From CAVQFO01 sp963711725 (GTDB taxonomy: Bacteria > Pseudomonadota > Gammaproteobacteria > Nitrococcales > Aquisalimonadaceae), in assembly GCA_963711725.1 (NCBI GenBank), contig CAVQFO010000042.1, positions 1-64,000 on the forward strand: a stretch of DNA of 64,000 nt. Reading direction: 5' to 3'. Positions within the stretch are counted from its first letter, which is position 1. Each line of letters opens with the position of its first letter. Below, one piece after another: positions 53,082 through 63,094 of this stretch. The translations under genes and the position numbers were made by a program. The notes beneath the pieces are model-generated. The model was not told the DNA's origin, did no database searches, and saw nothing but the letters and a program-made list of their open reading frames with translations.

Positions 53082-55239
53082 GTGTTCAGCATACTCGGAC
53101 GACTCACTCGCATTCTTCTGCTGGCCGCCACGGCGGTCGGATTCACCCTGTTCGCCGTGGGCAACGCCCAGGCGGCCGGGCAGCTCGTTCCCAAGGACGG
53201 ATCGCTCAAACCGCTGCAGATCCGTTCCCAGGACGTGGACGTGACCATCGACGGCGGCTATGCCGTCACCACCGTGGATCAGGTCTTTCACAACCCTCAC
53301 AACCAGGACCTGGCCGCTACGTACACCTTCCCCGTGCCGCGCGGCGGCAGCGTCGGCGAATTCGTGATCTGGATCGACGGCAAGCCGGTGGTGGGTGAAG
53401 TCCTGCCCAAGGAAAAGGCCCGCAAGGTCTACCAGCAGGAGAAGGCCGCCGGACGCCAGGCGGGCATCACGGAACAGGACGGCCACAAATCGTTCAACGT
53501 GGAGGTTGCACGGGTTTCCGCCGGCCAGGACACGCGCATCCGCCTGCGCTACTTCCAGGTCGCCGCCGTGGATACCGGCGTCGGCCGCTACGTCTACCCC
53601 CTGGAGGACGGCGGCGTGGACGAGCAGCGCAAGGCGTTCTGGAGCGAGAAAACGACGGTCCAGGAGCACTTCGGCTTTCACCTGCGGCTTCGTTCCGGCT
53701 ATCCGGTGGACGCCGTGCGGGTCCCGGATCGCGGCGATGCCAAGGTGCGGCAGCTAAGCGACCGGGAATGGGACGTCATGATCGACCACGGCGCGGCCGG
53801 CGGCGCCGACACCGATGGGCGGGATAGCACCCGGCCCCAAGCGGGGGCCGCCCAGGTCAGCGGACAGGCGCTCAAACAGCAATACGAGGCCGCCCAATCC
53901 GCGGCGAACGGTGCCACCGCCGCGACGGCACCGGGCGTCTACCAGTTGGACAAGGACATCGTGGTCTATTGGCGCCAGCAGCCCGGCCTGCCGGGCTCGG
54001 TGGATCTGGTGACCTACAAGCCCGACGCCGCCAAGGCCGGCACCTTCATGCTCACGGTCACGCCCGGCGACGATCTGGGCCCCATCACCGGCGGCCAAGA
54101 CTGGACCTTCGTTCTGGATATCTCCGGTTCCATGGCCAGCAAGCTGCCGTCACTGGCGGAAGGCGTACTCCGCGCCCTCGGCAAGCTGCGCCCCGAAGAC
54201 CGCTATCGGATTGTGCTGTTCAACGACCGCGCGCGGGAGCTCACCGCCGGCTATCTGGACGCCACCCGGGCCAACGTCCAACAGACCCTGAACCAGGTAA
54301 AGAGCCTACGGGCCAACGGGGGCACGAACCTCTACCAGGGGCTTCAAACCGGCCTGAACGGCATCGGGGCGGACCGGCCCACGGGCATTGTGCTGGTCAC
54401 CGACGGTGTGGCCAACGTGGGCCACACCGCCCGCAAGGACTTCCTGGGCCTGCTGCGGGGCCATGACGTGAGGCTGTTCACCTTCATCATGGGCAACAGC
54501 GCCAACCGGCCGCTGCTGGAAAACCTGGCCCGGGTCTCCGGAGGCTTCGCGCTGAATGTCTCCAACAGCGACGATATCGTTGGCCGGGTGCTGCAGGCGG
54601 TGGGCAAGGTCACCCACCAGGCCTTGCATGATGTTCAGTTGAAGGTGGACGGCATCCAGGTGGAAGCGGTCACGCCGGAGCACCCCGCCAGCCTCTATCG
54701 GGGCCAGCAATTGGTGCTCCTCGGCCACTATCGCGGCCACGGCCCGGCCCAGGTCACGCTCACCGGCAAGATCTCCGGCCAGCCCGTCACCTACCGGACC
54801 CGGTTCGATTTCCCGGCCCGGTCGAAGCTCAATCCGGAACTGGAGCGGCTCTGGGCTTACGGCACCATCCGCGATCTTCGGGACCGGATGAAGCTGGTGG
54901 GCAAGGGCGCGGACAGCAAACAGGCCATCGTCGACCTGGCGACCCAATACGGCCTGGTCACGCCTTACACGTCGATGGTGGTGCTGGAGGAACAGCAGTT
55001 CCAACACTACGGCATCAAACGCGACAACCGGGACCGCGTCCGTCGCGAGGAGGCGGCCCGGCAGCAACGTGCTCAACAGGCGCCCACCAGCCACCGCGTC
55101 GATACCGCCCAACCCATGTTCCATACGAGCCGCCCGAGCGCGCGGCGGCGGCGGAGCTCTGGGCGGCGGATCGCTGATCGGCCTGCTGGGGCTGGTGGGC
55201 GTGGCTCGGCTGTTGCGGCGCAAGCGATCGGCTCGATAG
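53082..55239 (+). CDS. VIT and von Willebrand factor A domain surface protein (C-terminal frameshift)
   Basis: An exported protein of about 718 residues with a signal peptide ending AQA-AG, a VIT domain (about 40-170), and a vWA domain with MIDAS motif LDISGSMAS at about residue 345. The expected tail is a GlyGly-CTERM-like anchor: in the second frame GGGGALGGGSLIGLLGLVG runs to RLLRRKRSAR and stops at 55239. A one-base shift in the GGC repeat at 55132-55150 leads the first frame elsewhere (to 55328). Probably surface-attached through rhombosortase-type processing. Confidence 0.78.
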
Positions 55240-55284
55240 GCAGTAATGGTTCCTGCCCGTGCGTGGCCGCATCCCAGGGTGCGG

Positions 55285-55869
55285 TCACGCGATCGCGTAG
55301 GCCATCAAACCCGACAAGACCGCCGTAACGAAATACCCGATCAGCGCCGCCGCGCCGTCGCGGGCCACCAGTGCGAGGCCGAAGGCGGCAAGCGCCACAC
55401 CGGCCAGGCTCGCGGAAAATGGCACCAACTCCAGCAGAGGCATGGCGGCGGTGACGATCACACAGACCAAGGCGATTGCGGTGGTGCCGCGGTGCCGTAC
55501 CAGAACCGTGAGGCGCGGCCGCAGGAGGGCATCCACGAATCGGGCGGCTGGACGCATTTTGCCCAAGGCCTTGGTGAGCTTGCGGTTCGGCACCCAGCGG
55601 CGAAGCAGCCACCGGGGCAGCCAGAAATAGCGCCGGCCGATCAGCAGTTGCACGGCCACAAGAAGAATCAACAAACCGAGAAGGGTAGGCACACCGGGAA
55701 TTCCGCTGAGCGGGGATGCCGTGACCACGCCGACCATCAACAGCAACGGACCGAACGAGCGGCGGCCCACGGCCTCCACCACCCGCTGCAGAGTGATCCG
55801 GTCCCGCTGGTGTGCGGCATCGGCGATGCTGTCGAGGAGCTGCTCCAGATTCTCCGGCGCCCGCGCCAT
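55285..55869 (-). CDS. ExoD-family membrane protein
   Basis: A 194-residue protein with about four helices matching the ExoD family (exopolysaccharide synthesis protein of rhizobia). LLLMVGVVTASPLSGIPGVP, PRWLLRRWVPNRKL and the ending LVARDGAAALIGYFVTAVL are the conserved blocks. The exact function is unknown; alkaline tolerance and exopolysaccharide have been linked to the family. AAGGA precedes the ATG ending at 55869. A longer frame to 55956 is open but less conserved. Confidence 0.8.
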   Translation of the reverse strand: MARAPENLEQLLDSIADAAHQRDRITLQRVVEAVGRRSFGPLLLMVGVVTASPLSGIPGVPTLLGLLILLVAVQLLIGRRYFWLPRWLLRRWVPNRKLTKALGKMRPAARFVDALLRPRLTVLVRHRGTTAIALVCVIVTAAMPLLELVPFSASLAGVALAAFGLALVARDGAAALIGYFVTAVLSGLMAYAIA

Positions 55870-55974
55870 GGTGCCCGTCCTTGCAAGGTCTCCGAATTCG
55901 ACCCCGGATGGGATCGGAATGCCGAAGAACCTTGGGATGAACACCTTTCCCTGCAAGGCGCTAATCCGCCAAAG

Positions 55975-56208
55975 TCACCGGAACGGTATCTCCAAGCCGA
56001 AATGGACCCGGTAACCCGACAAATTGATCTTTCGGGAACTGATCGTCCACCCCGGGTCGGCGCGAGCGGGGAGGTACATATGCACGTAGTCGGCCGAGGC
56101 GATGAATCGGTATTGTCTGCCGACGGTCAGATCTAAGCCGGTCGCATAGCCGCTGTTGGCATCGATGTTGGCGTGATTCACGTCCGAATTGTCGGCGCTT
56201 AGGTGCAC
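55975..56208 (-). pseudogene. C-terminal fragment of an outer-membrane beta-barrel protein
   Basis: About 77 residues of alternating polar and aromatic strands: RQYRFIASADYVHMYLPA and KINLSGYRVHFGLEIPFR, ending close to an aromatic residue as barrel proteins do. The same frame reads WVHLSADNSDVNHANID before the ATG, right up to a stop at about 56220. No signal peptide or N-terminal part exists upstream, so this is probably the last strands of a lost porin. Confidence 0.5.
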
Positions 56209-56464
56209 CCAGCTGGTTCATTGCCGCGCGCGCGTTTGATTATCTGATTCTTCCGGTTTTTCGGAGGGGGCCTCGGGCGAGGCCTGTTCGCGGCAGGAGC
56301 GGGCATTGGTACGTTCCTTCCTGAACAACCCTGGATCGAAGCCTAACCACCGGGGCATCGGTCGGCAAGGGCGCCTGTCCGGGTGTCCCTCGGGCCCGGC
56401 GACTTGAAACCCACGGACTCCAGCATCAGGGCTTTAGGGCATCAGCTCGACCAAGGAGCAAAGA

Positions 56465-57121
56465 ATGAATGCATTCAGTCTGGTGTCGTGGTTGTTTCTG
56501 GGGCTCGGGGTGCTAACGGCGACGGCCATCGCCGTGGACGTGTATCGGCACCCGCAGCCCATGTCGGTGATGAATGTGACCTGGCCCATCACCGGCCTGT
56601 ATTTTCCAGTGATCGGATACTGGATGTACATGAAGATGGGCCGCGCATCCGGTTCCGAACACCACCACGGCGACAAGCCGTTCTGGCAGGGTGTCTTTGT
56701 CTCCACGACTCACTGCGGGGGCGGCTGCACGCTGGGCGACACCATTGGCGCGCCGCTGGTCTCGGCCATCGGTCTGACCATTCTCGGTTCGGAACTGATC
56801 GGTCACTTCGTGGGCGAGTTCATCGGCGCCTACCTGTTCGGCATCCTGTTCCAGTTTCTGCCCATCATGAGCATGGGCGACCAATCGGCGGGCCGGGCGC
56901 TGATCGACGCCATCAAGGCGGACACCTTTTCCCTGGTCGCCTTCGAAATCGGCATGTTCGGCTGGATGGCCATCGCCACCTACGCCTTTCTTGGCGGGAC
57001 GCCGGAAGTGGGCACGGCCCAGTTCTGGTTCATGATGCAGATCGCCATGATCCTGGGCTTCGCCACCAGCTATCCCGCCAACTGGGTGCTCGTGCGCCGG
57101 GGGATCAAACACGCCATGTAA
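56465..57121 (+). CDS. DUF4396 membrane protein
   Basis: A 218-residue inner-membrane protein of about five helices with the DUF4396 features: DVYRHPQPMSVMNVTWPITG, the Cys- and Gly-rich STTHCGGGCTLGDTIGAPLV, and GEFIGAYLFGILFQF. The HCGGGC motif suggests metal binding. The family has no established function. It ends 12 bp from the converging acyl-CoA synthetase gene. Confidence 0.85.
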   Translation: MNAFSLVSWLFLGLGVLTATAIAVDVYRHPQPMSVMNVTWPITGLYFPVIGYWMYMKMGRASGSEHHHGDKPFWQGVFVSTTHCGGGCTLGDTIGAPLVSAIGLTILGSELIGHFVGEFIGAYLFGILFQFLPIMSMGDQSAGRALIDAIKADTFSLVAFEIGMFGWMAIATYAFLGGTPEVGTAQFWFMMQIAMILGFATSYPANWVLVRRGIKHAM

Positions 57122-57133
57122 CGGGCAACGTGC

Positions 57134-58818
57134 TCACTCGCCGCCGAGATCGGGGAAATCCTCCTCGCGGAATTCCCCGCCGGGCCGATCGGCCGAGGCG
57201 GCGTGCTGGCGCAGCTCAACGCGGCGAATCTTGCCCGAGATGGTCTTGGGCAGCTCCATGAACTGCAGGCGGCGGATGCGCATGTAGGGCGACATGAATT
57301 CCCGCGCGAAAGCGAACAGCGCCCGCGCCATCTCCTCGCCGGGATCGTGGTCGCGCCCCAGCACCAGATAGGCCTTGGGCACGTTCAGCCGCAGCGGGTC
57401 CGGGCTGGGCACCACGGCCGCCTCCACCACGGCCTCGTGCTCGATCAGGATGGACTCCAGCTCGAACGGGCTGATGCGGTAATCCGAACTCTTGAACACG
57501 TCGTCGGCGCGGCCCACGTACCAGAAGTAGCCGTCCTCGTCGCGCCGGGCCACGTCACCAGTACGGTAATAGCCGCCCTGCATCACGTCACGGGTCCGCT
57601 GGTCGTCGCCCCGGTAGCCTTCCATCAGGCCCAGGGGCCGAGGATCCAACGACAGGGAAATTTCGCCCTCGTCGGTCTCGTTGCCGTCCAGATCCAGCAG
57701 CGCGACCGTGTAGCCGGGCATGGGCTTGCCCATGGAGCCCGGCTTCAGCGGCTGGCCGGGCGGATTGGCGATCTGCGCCGTGGTCTCCGTCTGGCCGTAG
57801 CCATCGCGGATGGTCAGGCCCCAGGCCTCCTCGACCCGGGCGATCACCTCGGGGTTCAGAGGTTCGCCGGCGCCGACCAGGGCGCGCAGCGAGGTCTTGT
57901 ACGCGGCGAGGTCCTCCTGAATGAACAACCGCCACACCGTGGGCGGCGCGCACAGGCAGGTCACGCCCTTGTCGCGGATCACGTTGAGCACGTCGGCGGC
58001 CTGGAAGCGCGAGGCCCGATAGACGAAAACCGTGCATCCGGCATCGAACGGCGCGAAGAAGTTGCTCCAGGCGTGCTTGGCCCACCCCGGAGAGCTGATG
58101 TTGAAATGGACGTCGTCCGGTTGCAGGCCCACCCAATACATGGTGGACAGACTGCCCACCGGGTAGCTCTGGTGGGTGTGCTGAACCAGCTTGGGCTGGC
58201 GGGTGGTGCCGGAGGTGAAATACAGCAGCAGCGGATCGGCGGCGCGGGTCACGCCGTCCGGCTCAAAGGCGTCGCTCTCGGCGTAGGCCTCGTCGAAGGC
58301 GTGCCAGCCCTCCCGGGAGCCGCCCACAACGATTCGCCCCACTTCCGCGCCAGCCGCGTCGACCTTTTCCGCATGTTCCGCACCCACCACAACGTGGGTG
58401 GCGCGGCCCCGCTCCAGGCGGTCCCGCAGATCCTTGGGAGACAGCAGCGTGGTCGCCGGTATGATCACCGCGCCCAGCTTCATCGCCGCCAGCATGGTCT
58501 CCCAAAGCGGCGCCACGTTATCCAGCATCAACAGCAGGCTGTCACCGCGCTTCACGCCCAGGCGGCGCAGGAAGTTGGCGGCCTGGTTTGAGCGGCGGCG
58601 CATCTGATCGTAGGTGAACCGCTGCTCGGAACCGTCCTCGTCCACCAGCCACAGCGCCAGCCGCTCATTGCCCGTCGGCATAGGCATCGAAATAGTCCAG
58701 CGCCCAGTTGAACTCGTCCAACTGCGGGCCAGCGGAACTCACGATAGGCCGTGGCATAGTCTTCGCGATGGGTCTGAAGGAAATCGCGGGCTTTGAGGAA
58801 GGAATCGACAGCGGTCAT
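57134..58818 (-). pseudogene. AMP-forming acyl-CoA synthetase with two single-base shifts at its 5' end
   Basis: An adenylate-forming enzyme of about 560 residues. The main frame holds the P-loop LYFTSGTTRQPKL, YGQTETTAQI, the hinge YYRTGDVARRDEDGYFWYVG and LPKTISGKIRRVEL with the catalytic Lys. The true N-terminus lies in two other frames: MTAVDSFLKARDFLQTHRED, then QLDEFNWALDYFDAYADG, then NERLALWLVDEDG. Extra bases at 58722-58728 and 58668-58674 cause the shifts. AGGGGAG precedes the ATG ending at 58818. If the shifts are errors the gene is intact. Confidence 0.85.
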
Positions 58819-59019
58819 TGTTGTGCTCCCCTGGTGGTCTTTGTATCGGGTGCGCACGAAAAAGCGCAGACGTCTGGGCATCTTCACTTGTAGCCCATCA
58901 GGGAAATACTTCCAGTTTGGGCACCCGGCACGCGCATGTTCCAACGGCACCCGCGGGCAAGACGAGATGACGACGCTCCCTGTACCATGGAGCGGAACTG
59001 CCAGGCGTGAGTCGCGGGG

Positions 59020-59863
59020 ATGGGTGACATGAACATGCAGGGCCGGACTGTCTTGATCACGGGCGCCAACACCGGCATCGGCCGCGCCACCGCCGTGGCT
59101 CTGGCGCAACGGGGGGCCGAACTTTACCTGGCCGGCCGGTCCGAGGCACGCCATCGGGAGACCCTGGCCGAGGTGAGGGCCGCCGGGGGGCAGGGCACGT
59201 TCCTGCCGCTGGACCTGGGCGACCTCGACTCCGTGCGCGCCTGCGCGCGGCAGTTTCTGAGCCTGGACCGCCCGCTCCACGTGCTGCTCAACAACGCCGG
59301 CCTGGCCCGTTCCCGCGGCACCACGGCCGACGGCTTCGAGCGCACCTTCGGCGTCAATCATCTGGGACACTTTCTGCTGACCGAACTGCTGCTCGGACAG
59401 CCTGAAGCAATCGGCACCCAGCCGGATCGTCAATGTCGCAAGCCACGCCCACTACAGCGCCAAGGACATCGACTGGGATGCCCTGCGCCAACCCACCCGC
59501 ACCCTGAGCGGCCTGCCCGAATACTCCGTGAGCAAGCTGTGCAACATCCTCCACGCCAAGGCCTTGGCGCGACGCCTGGAGGGCACCGGCGTCGCGGCCT
59601 GCGCCGTGCACCCCGGCGTGATCGCCTCGGATGTCTGGCGCAACGTGCCCTGGGGCATCCGCCACCTAATTCGGATGTTCATGCAGTCCACCCAGGAAGG
59701 TGCGGCCACGTCCATCCACTGCGCGACGTCCGACGAGGTCCCGGAACACAACGGCGGCTATTTCGCGGAATGCCGGCCCAAGGAACCCAGCTCGCTCGCC
59801 CGGGATCCGGCTCTGGCGGACGAGCTTTATGAACGGAGCCGGGAGTGGACCGAAATTCGCTGA
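59020..59863 (+). pseudogene. SDR (retinol-dehydrogenase-like) oxidoreductase with one frameshift
   Basis: An NAD(P)-dependent short-chain dehydrogenase. TVLITGANTGIGRATAVALA is the cofactor loop and LLNNAGLARS the NNAG motif. After VNHLGHFLLTELLL the reading passes to another frame at 59391-59397 (extra G): SLKQSAPSRIVNVASHAHYS, then the active-site YSVSKLCNILHAK, ending at 59863. Divergent from the acyl-CoA synthetase. The start may be at 59020, 59029 or 59035. Confidence 0.82.
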
Positions 59864-59957
59864 GGACATCGGACCATCCATGCGGTGAAACCCTGGCTGC
59901 GGCTAGACTAGCCTGACACGATCTGTTTCCCTTTCCGACGGGGCGGACGGCCTCCGC

Positions 59958-62954
59958 GTGGACACGGACACGATGGACCAGAACGAACAAGCGCCCCCGT
60001 CATCCCGACACGGAGTCGCCGTACCCCTGGTGGGCATAGGCGCCTCCGCGGGCGGCCTGGGCGCACTCAGTGATTTTTTCGGCCACTGCCGCAGCGACGC
60101 GGGGCTGGCCTATCTCGTCGTGCAGCACCTTGCTCCCTCGGGGAAGAGCGCACTGCCCGAGATCCTGGGCAAGCAGACGTCCATGCCGGTTTGCTCCGTC
60201 ACCGATGAAACACCCATCCGGGCCGATCACATCTACGTTCTGCCGCCCAACCGGCAGATTACGGTGGAGGACGGACGCTTCCATACACACCCGCTGGAAG
60301 GTTCTCATCCCAATCTGATCATCGATCTGTTCTTCGAATCGCTGGCCGAAACCTTTCGTGAACGGGCCATCGGCGTCGTCCTCTCCGGGACGGGCACCGA
60401 CGGCATGGAGGGCGGCAAGCGCATTTGGGAACGCGGCGGGATCGTCATGGCCCAGGAGCCCGAGGACGCCCAGTTTGGTGGCATGCCGGAGGCCGTTATT
60501 CGGGCGGGCGTAGCGGCCCGGGTTCTTCCCGCGCGCGAGCTGGCCGAGCACGTGGCCCATTACGTGCGCCACGCCCCTCAATTTCAGCAACAGGCTTACG
60601 AAGCCGGCGAACGGCCGGAAGTCATCGACAAGATTATCAATCTGCTCTCGCGTGAACGTTGCGACTTCAGCCGCTACAAGGAAAAGACCATCATCCGGCG
60701 CATTTATCGCCGCATGGGGTTGAATCACGTATCCGACCCGGAGCGCTATTTCGACATCCTCTCGTCGAACCGGGAGGAACGGACCCTGCTATGCCACGAT
60801 TGCCTGATCAGCGTCACCTCCTTTTTCCGCGACGCCCAGGCGATGGAAGCCCTGCAGGAGCAGGTTCTGGCGAAGCTGGCGAATGATGCGGCCGGCGATC
60901 GGGAAATCCGGATCTGGGTCGCCGGCTGCGCCACGGGGGAAGAGGCCTATTCCATCGCCATCCTGCTCGACGAATGCCTGGAGCGCGCCCGGAGCACTGC
61001 CCGAGTGCAGATATTCGCCACCGATCTGGATGAGGATGCGTTGGAATTCGCCCGCCAGGGGATCTATCCGGGGGAAATCCAGCATACGGTATCCAAACAC
61101 CGGCTGGCGCGCTATTTCTCGAAGAAGGGCGCTTCTTCCTATCGCATCAACAAGAAGATCCGCGAGCAGATCGTATTCGCCTACCAGAACCTCATCACCA
61201 GCCCCCCCTTCTCCCATATCGACCTGATCAGTTGCCGAAATCTGCTGATCTACCTCAAGCTCGACGTCCAGAATCAGGTGATGGAACTCTTTCACTTTGC
61301 GCTGCGGGAAAACGGCTATCTATTCCTCGGTCCATCGGAGACCATCGGCCGCAAGACCGAGCTTTTCCGACCGGTGGACCGCCAGAGCAGGTTGTATCAA
61401 CGCAATGCGGCCACTCGCCGAAAAGCGCCTAATCTGCCCTTCGCCTTCATGGGAGGCGCCGCGGAGCGGGCCCACTCGCTGACACAATCACCACCCCAGG
61501 CAGCATCGCGCCATCGAATCAACGAGCGCGTCCAGCGCCATTTGCTGGCCCGCTATGCGCCGCCGGCCGTCCTGGTCACCGAAAAGGGCGAGATTCTTTA
61601 CTTCGCGGGGGAGACCTCGACCTACCTGAAGCAGCCTCCGGGAGAACCCAGTCAGCAACTGTTCGATCTGACCCGCTCGGCCGTAAAGGGCAAGCTTCGC
61701 ACCGCGTTCCGCAGGGCCGTTCAGGAAAACACCCGGGTGGAATCGGACCCGATCCCTCTCGGGCGAGGTGCCGCCACACGCGAGGTGGCCCTGGTCGTCT
61801 CGCCGATCCCCTTCGGGGAGGAGACCCACTATCTGGTCGTGTTCGAGGGCGCCGGTGACCGGCGGGAACGCTCCACACCCGCGGTTGAACCGGACGGCAC
61901 CGAGCAGGACTCGTCGCTGGTCCAACACCTGGAGGACGAAATCAATGCCCTGCGCGCCGAGCTGCAGAGCGTCATCGAAGATCGGGAGACCTCCACCCAG
62001 GAATTGAGGGTGTCCCACGAAGAAGCGCTGTCCATGAACGAGGAGCTGCAAAGCGCGAACGAGGAGCTGGAGACATCCAAGGAGGAACTGCAGTCGCTGA
62101 ACGAAGAAATGAATACGGTCAACAGCGAGCTGCAGAACAAGGTCGATCAGCTCGATCAGGCCTACGGCGATCTCGACAACCTGCTCAAGAGCAGCACCAC
62201 GGCGACCGTGTTCCTGGACCGTGAGCTCCACATCCGGTTGTTTACACCGAACTCCCGGAAGATCTTTCGCCTGGTGCCCGGCGATATCGGGCGCCCGCTG
62301 GACGACATCAATTCCGATGTGGACGACCCGGAACTGTTCGAAGATCTCCGCGCGACGCTCGAATCAATGGCCGTCTCCGAGAACGAGGTCCGGACCAAGG
62401 GTACGGGGGGCGAAGTTCAGTGGTACTTGCGCCGGGTTTCGGCCTATCGTGCCTCGGACGAGGCCGTGGACGGCCTGGTGATTACCTACGCTGACGTGAC
62501 GCGCCTCAAGGCCTCCGAGGAGAAACTCCGCCGACTGACCGCGGAACTCGAAGACCGGGTTCGCGAAAGGACCCGGGCACTGCGGGAGCATATCGCGGCC
62601 CAGGAGAAGGCCACGCGGGAGCGGGACGCTTTCTTCGAGCTTTCATCGATCCCTTTCTTCATCGCTGATCGCAACAATCGATTCGTTCGTCTCAACCTGG
62701 CATGGGAAAAGGAATTCGGATGGACTCTGGACGCCCTGTACAAAGCGCCCCTGACCGACTTCATTCACCCGGATGACGTCGACGAATTCGCGCGTCACCT
62801 CGGGGCTCTCAACGCGGGCCTGGAAGCGCGCGCCGAACTGACCGCCCGGCTCAAGGGCAAGGACGACGCGCAGCACACGCTGAAATGGGAAGTCCGTCGC
62901 GACGAACTGGGGTTCCTGTTTGGCGCCGTCCGGGAGGTCGCGCCCCAGCCGTGA
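59958..62954 (+). CDS. CheB-CheR fusion chemotaxis-type protein with PAS domains
   Basis: A 998-residue protein. The CheB methylesterase part comes first (LVGIGASAGGLGALSDFF, VVQHLAPSGKSALPE, LSGTGTDGMEGG), followed by a CheR methyltransferase (FFRDAQAME, IWVAGCATGEEAYS) and two PAS-like sensor domains joined by a long coiled coil (about 650-740). No kinase follows, which is shorter than many relatives. Probably adjusts methylation of a receptor; the receptor gene is not adjacent. GTG 59958 or ATG 59973 may start it. Confidence 0.92.
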   Translation: MDTDTMDQNEQAPPSSRHGVAVPLVGIGASAGGLGALSDFFGHCRSDAGLAYLVVQHLAPSGKSALPEILGKQTSMPVCSVTDETPIRADHIYVLPPNRQITVEDGRFHTHPLEGSHPNLIIDLFFESLAETFRERAIGVVLSGTGTDGMEGGKRIWERGGIVMAQEPEDAQFGGMPEAVIRAGVAARVLPARELAEHVAHYVRHAPQFQQQAYEAGERPEVIDKIINLLSRERCDFSRYKEKTIIRRIYRRMGLNHVSDPERYFDILSSNREERTLLCHDCLISVTSFFRDAQAMEALQEQVLAKLANDAAGDREIRIWVAGCATGEEAYSIAILLDECLERARSTARVQIFATDLDEDALEFARQGIYPGEIQHTVSKHRLARYFSKKGASSYRINKKIREQIVFAYQNLITSPPFSHIDLISCRNLLIYLKLDVQNQVMELFHFALRENGYLFLGPSETIGRKTELFRPVDRQSRLYQRNAATRRKAPNLPFAFMGGAAERAHSLTQSPPQAASRHRINERVQRHLLARYAPPAVLVTEKGEILYFAGETSTYLKQPPGEPSQQLFDLTRSAVKGKLRTAFRRAVQENTRVESDPIPLGRGAATREVALVVSPIPFGEETHYLVVFEGAGDRRERSTPAVEPDGTEQDSSLVQHLEDEINALRAELQSVIEDRETSTQELRVSHEEALSMNEELQSANEELETSKEELQSLNEEMNTVNSELQNKVDQLDQAYGDLDNLLKSSTTATVFLDRELHIRLFTPNSRKIFRLVPGDIGRPLDDINSDVDDPELFEDLRATLESMAVSENEVRTKGTGGEVQWYLRRVSAYRASDEAVDGLVITYADVTRLKASEEKLRRLTAELEDRVRERTRALREHIAAQEKATRERDAFFELSSIPFFIADRNNRFVRLNLAWEKEFGWTLDALYKAPLTDFIHPDDVDEFARHLGALNAGLEARAELTARLKGKDDAQHTLKWEVRRDELGFLFGAVREVAPQP

Positions 62955-62992
62955 ATGGATCAGTACTTTCCTAGGGGGATACTGATCCATTC
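62952..62992. repeat. palindromic repeat, head-to-head copy
   Basis: GAATGGATCAGTA (from 62953) and TACTGATCCATTC (to 62991) flank CTTTCCTAGGGGGA. Each half is a diverged copy (about 20 of 24 bases) of the arm of the 20157-20212 repeat, but with the CTAG ends meeting in the centre rather than on the outside. It overlaps the stop of the CheB-CheR gene and could act as its terminator. Confidence 0.65.
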
Positions 62993-63094
62993 CCACGGCC
63001 GCGCCGACGCTCCCGCCCTTGAATCACCTCGCCCCGATCTCACCTCTCCGGACAGTCCAAGGCATTCATCGCGGACCCCAGAGGAGGCGCAGCC

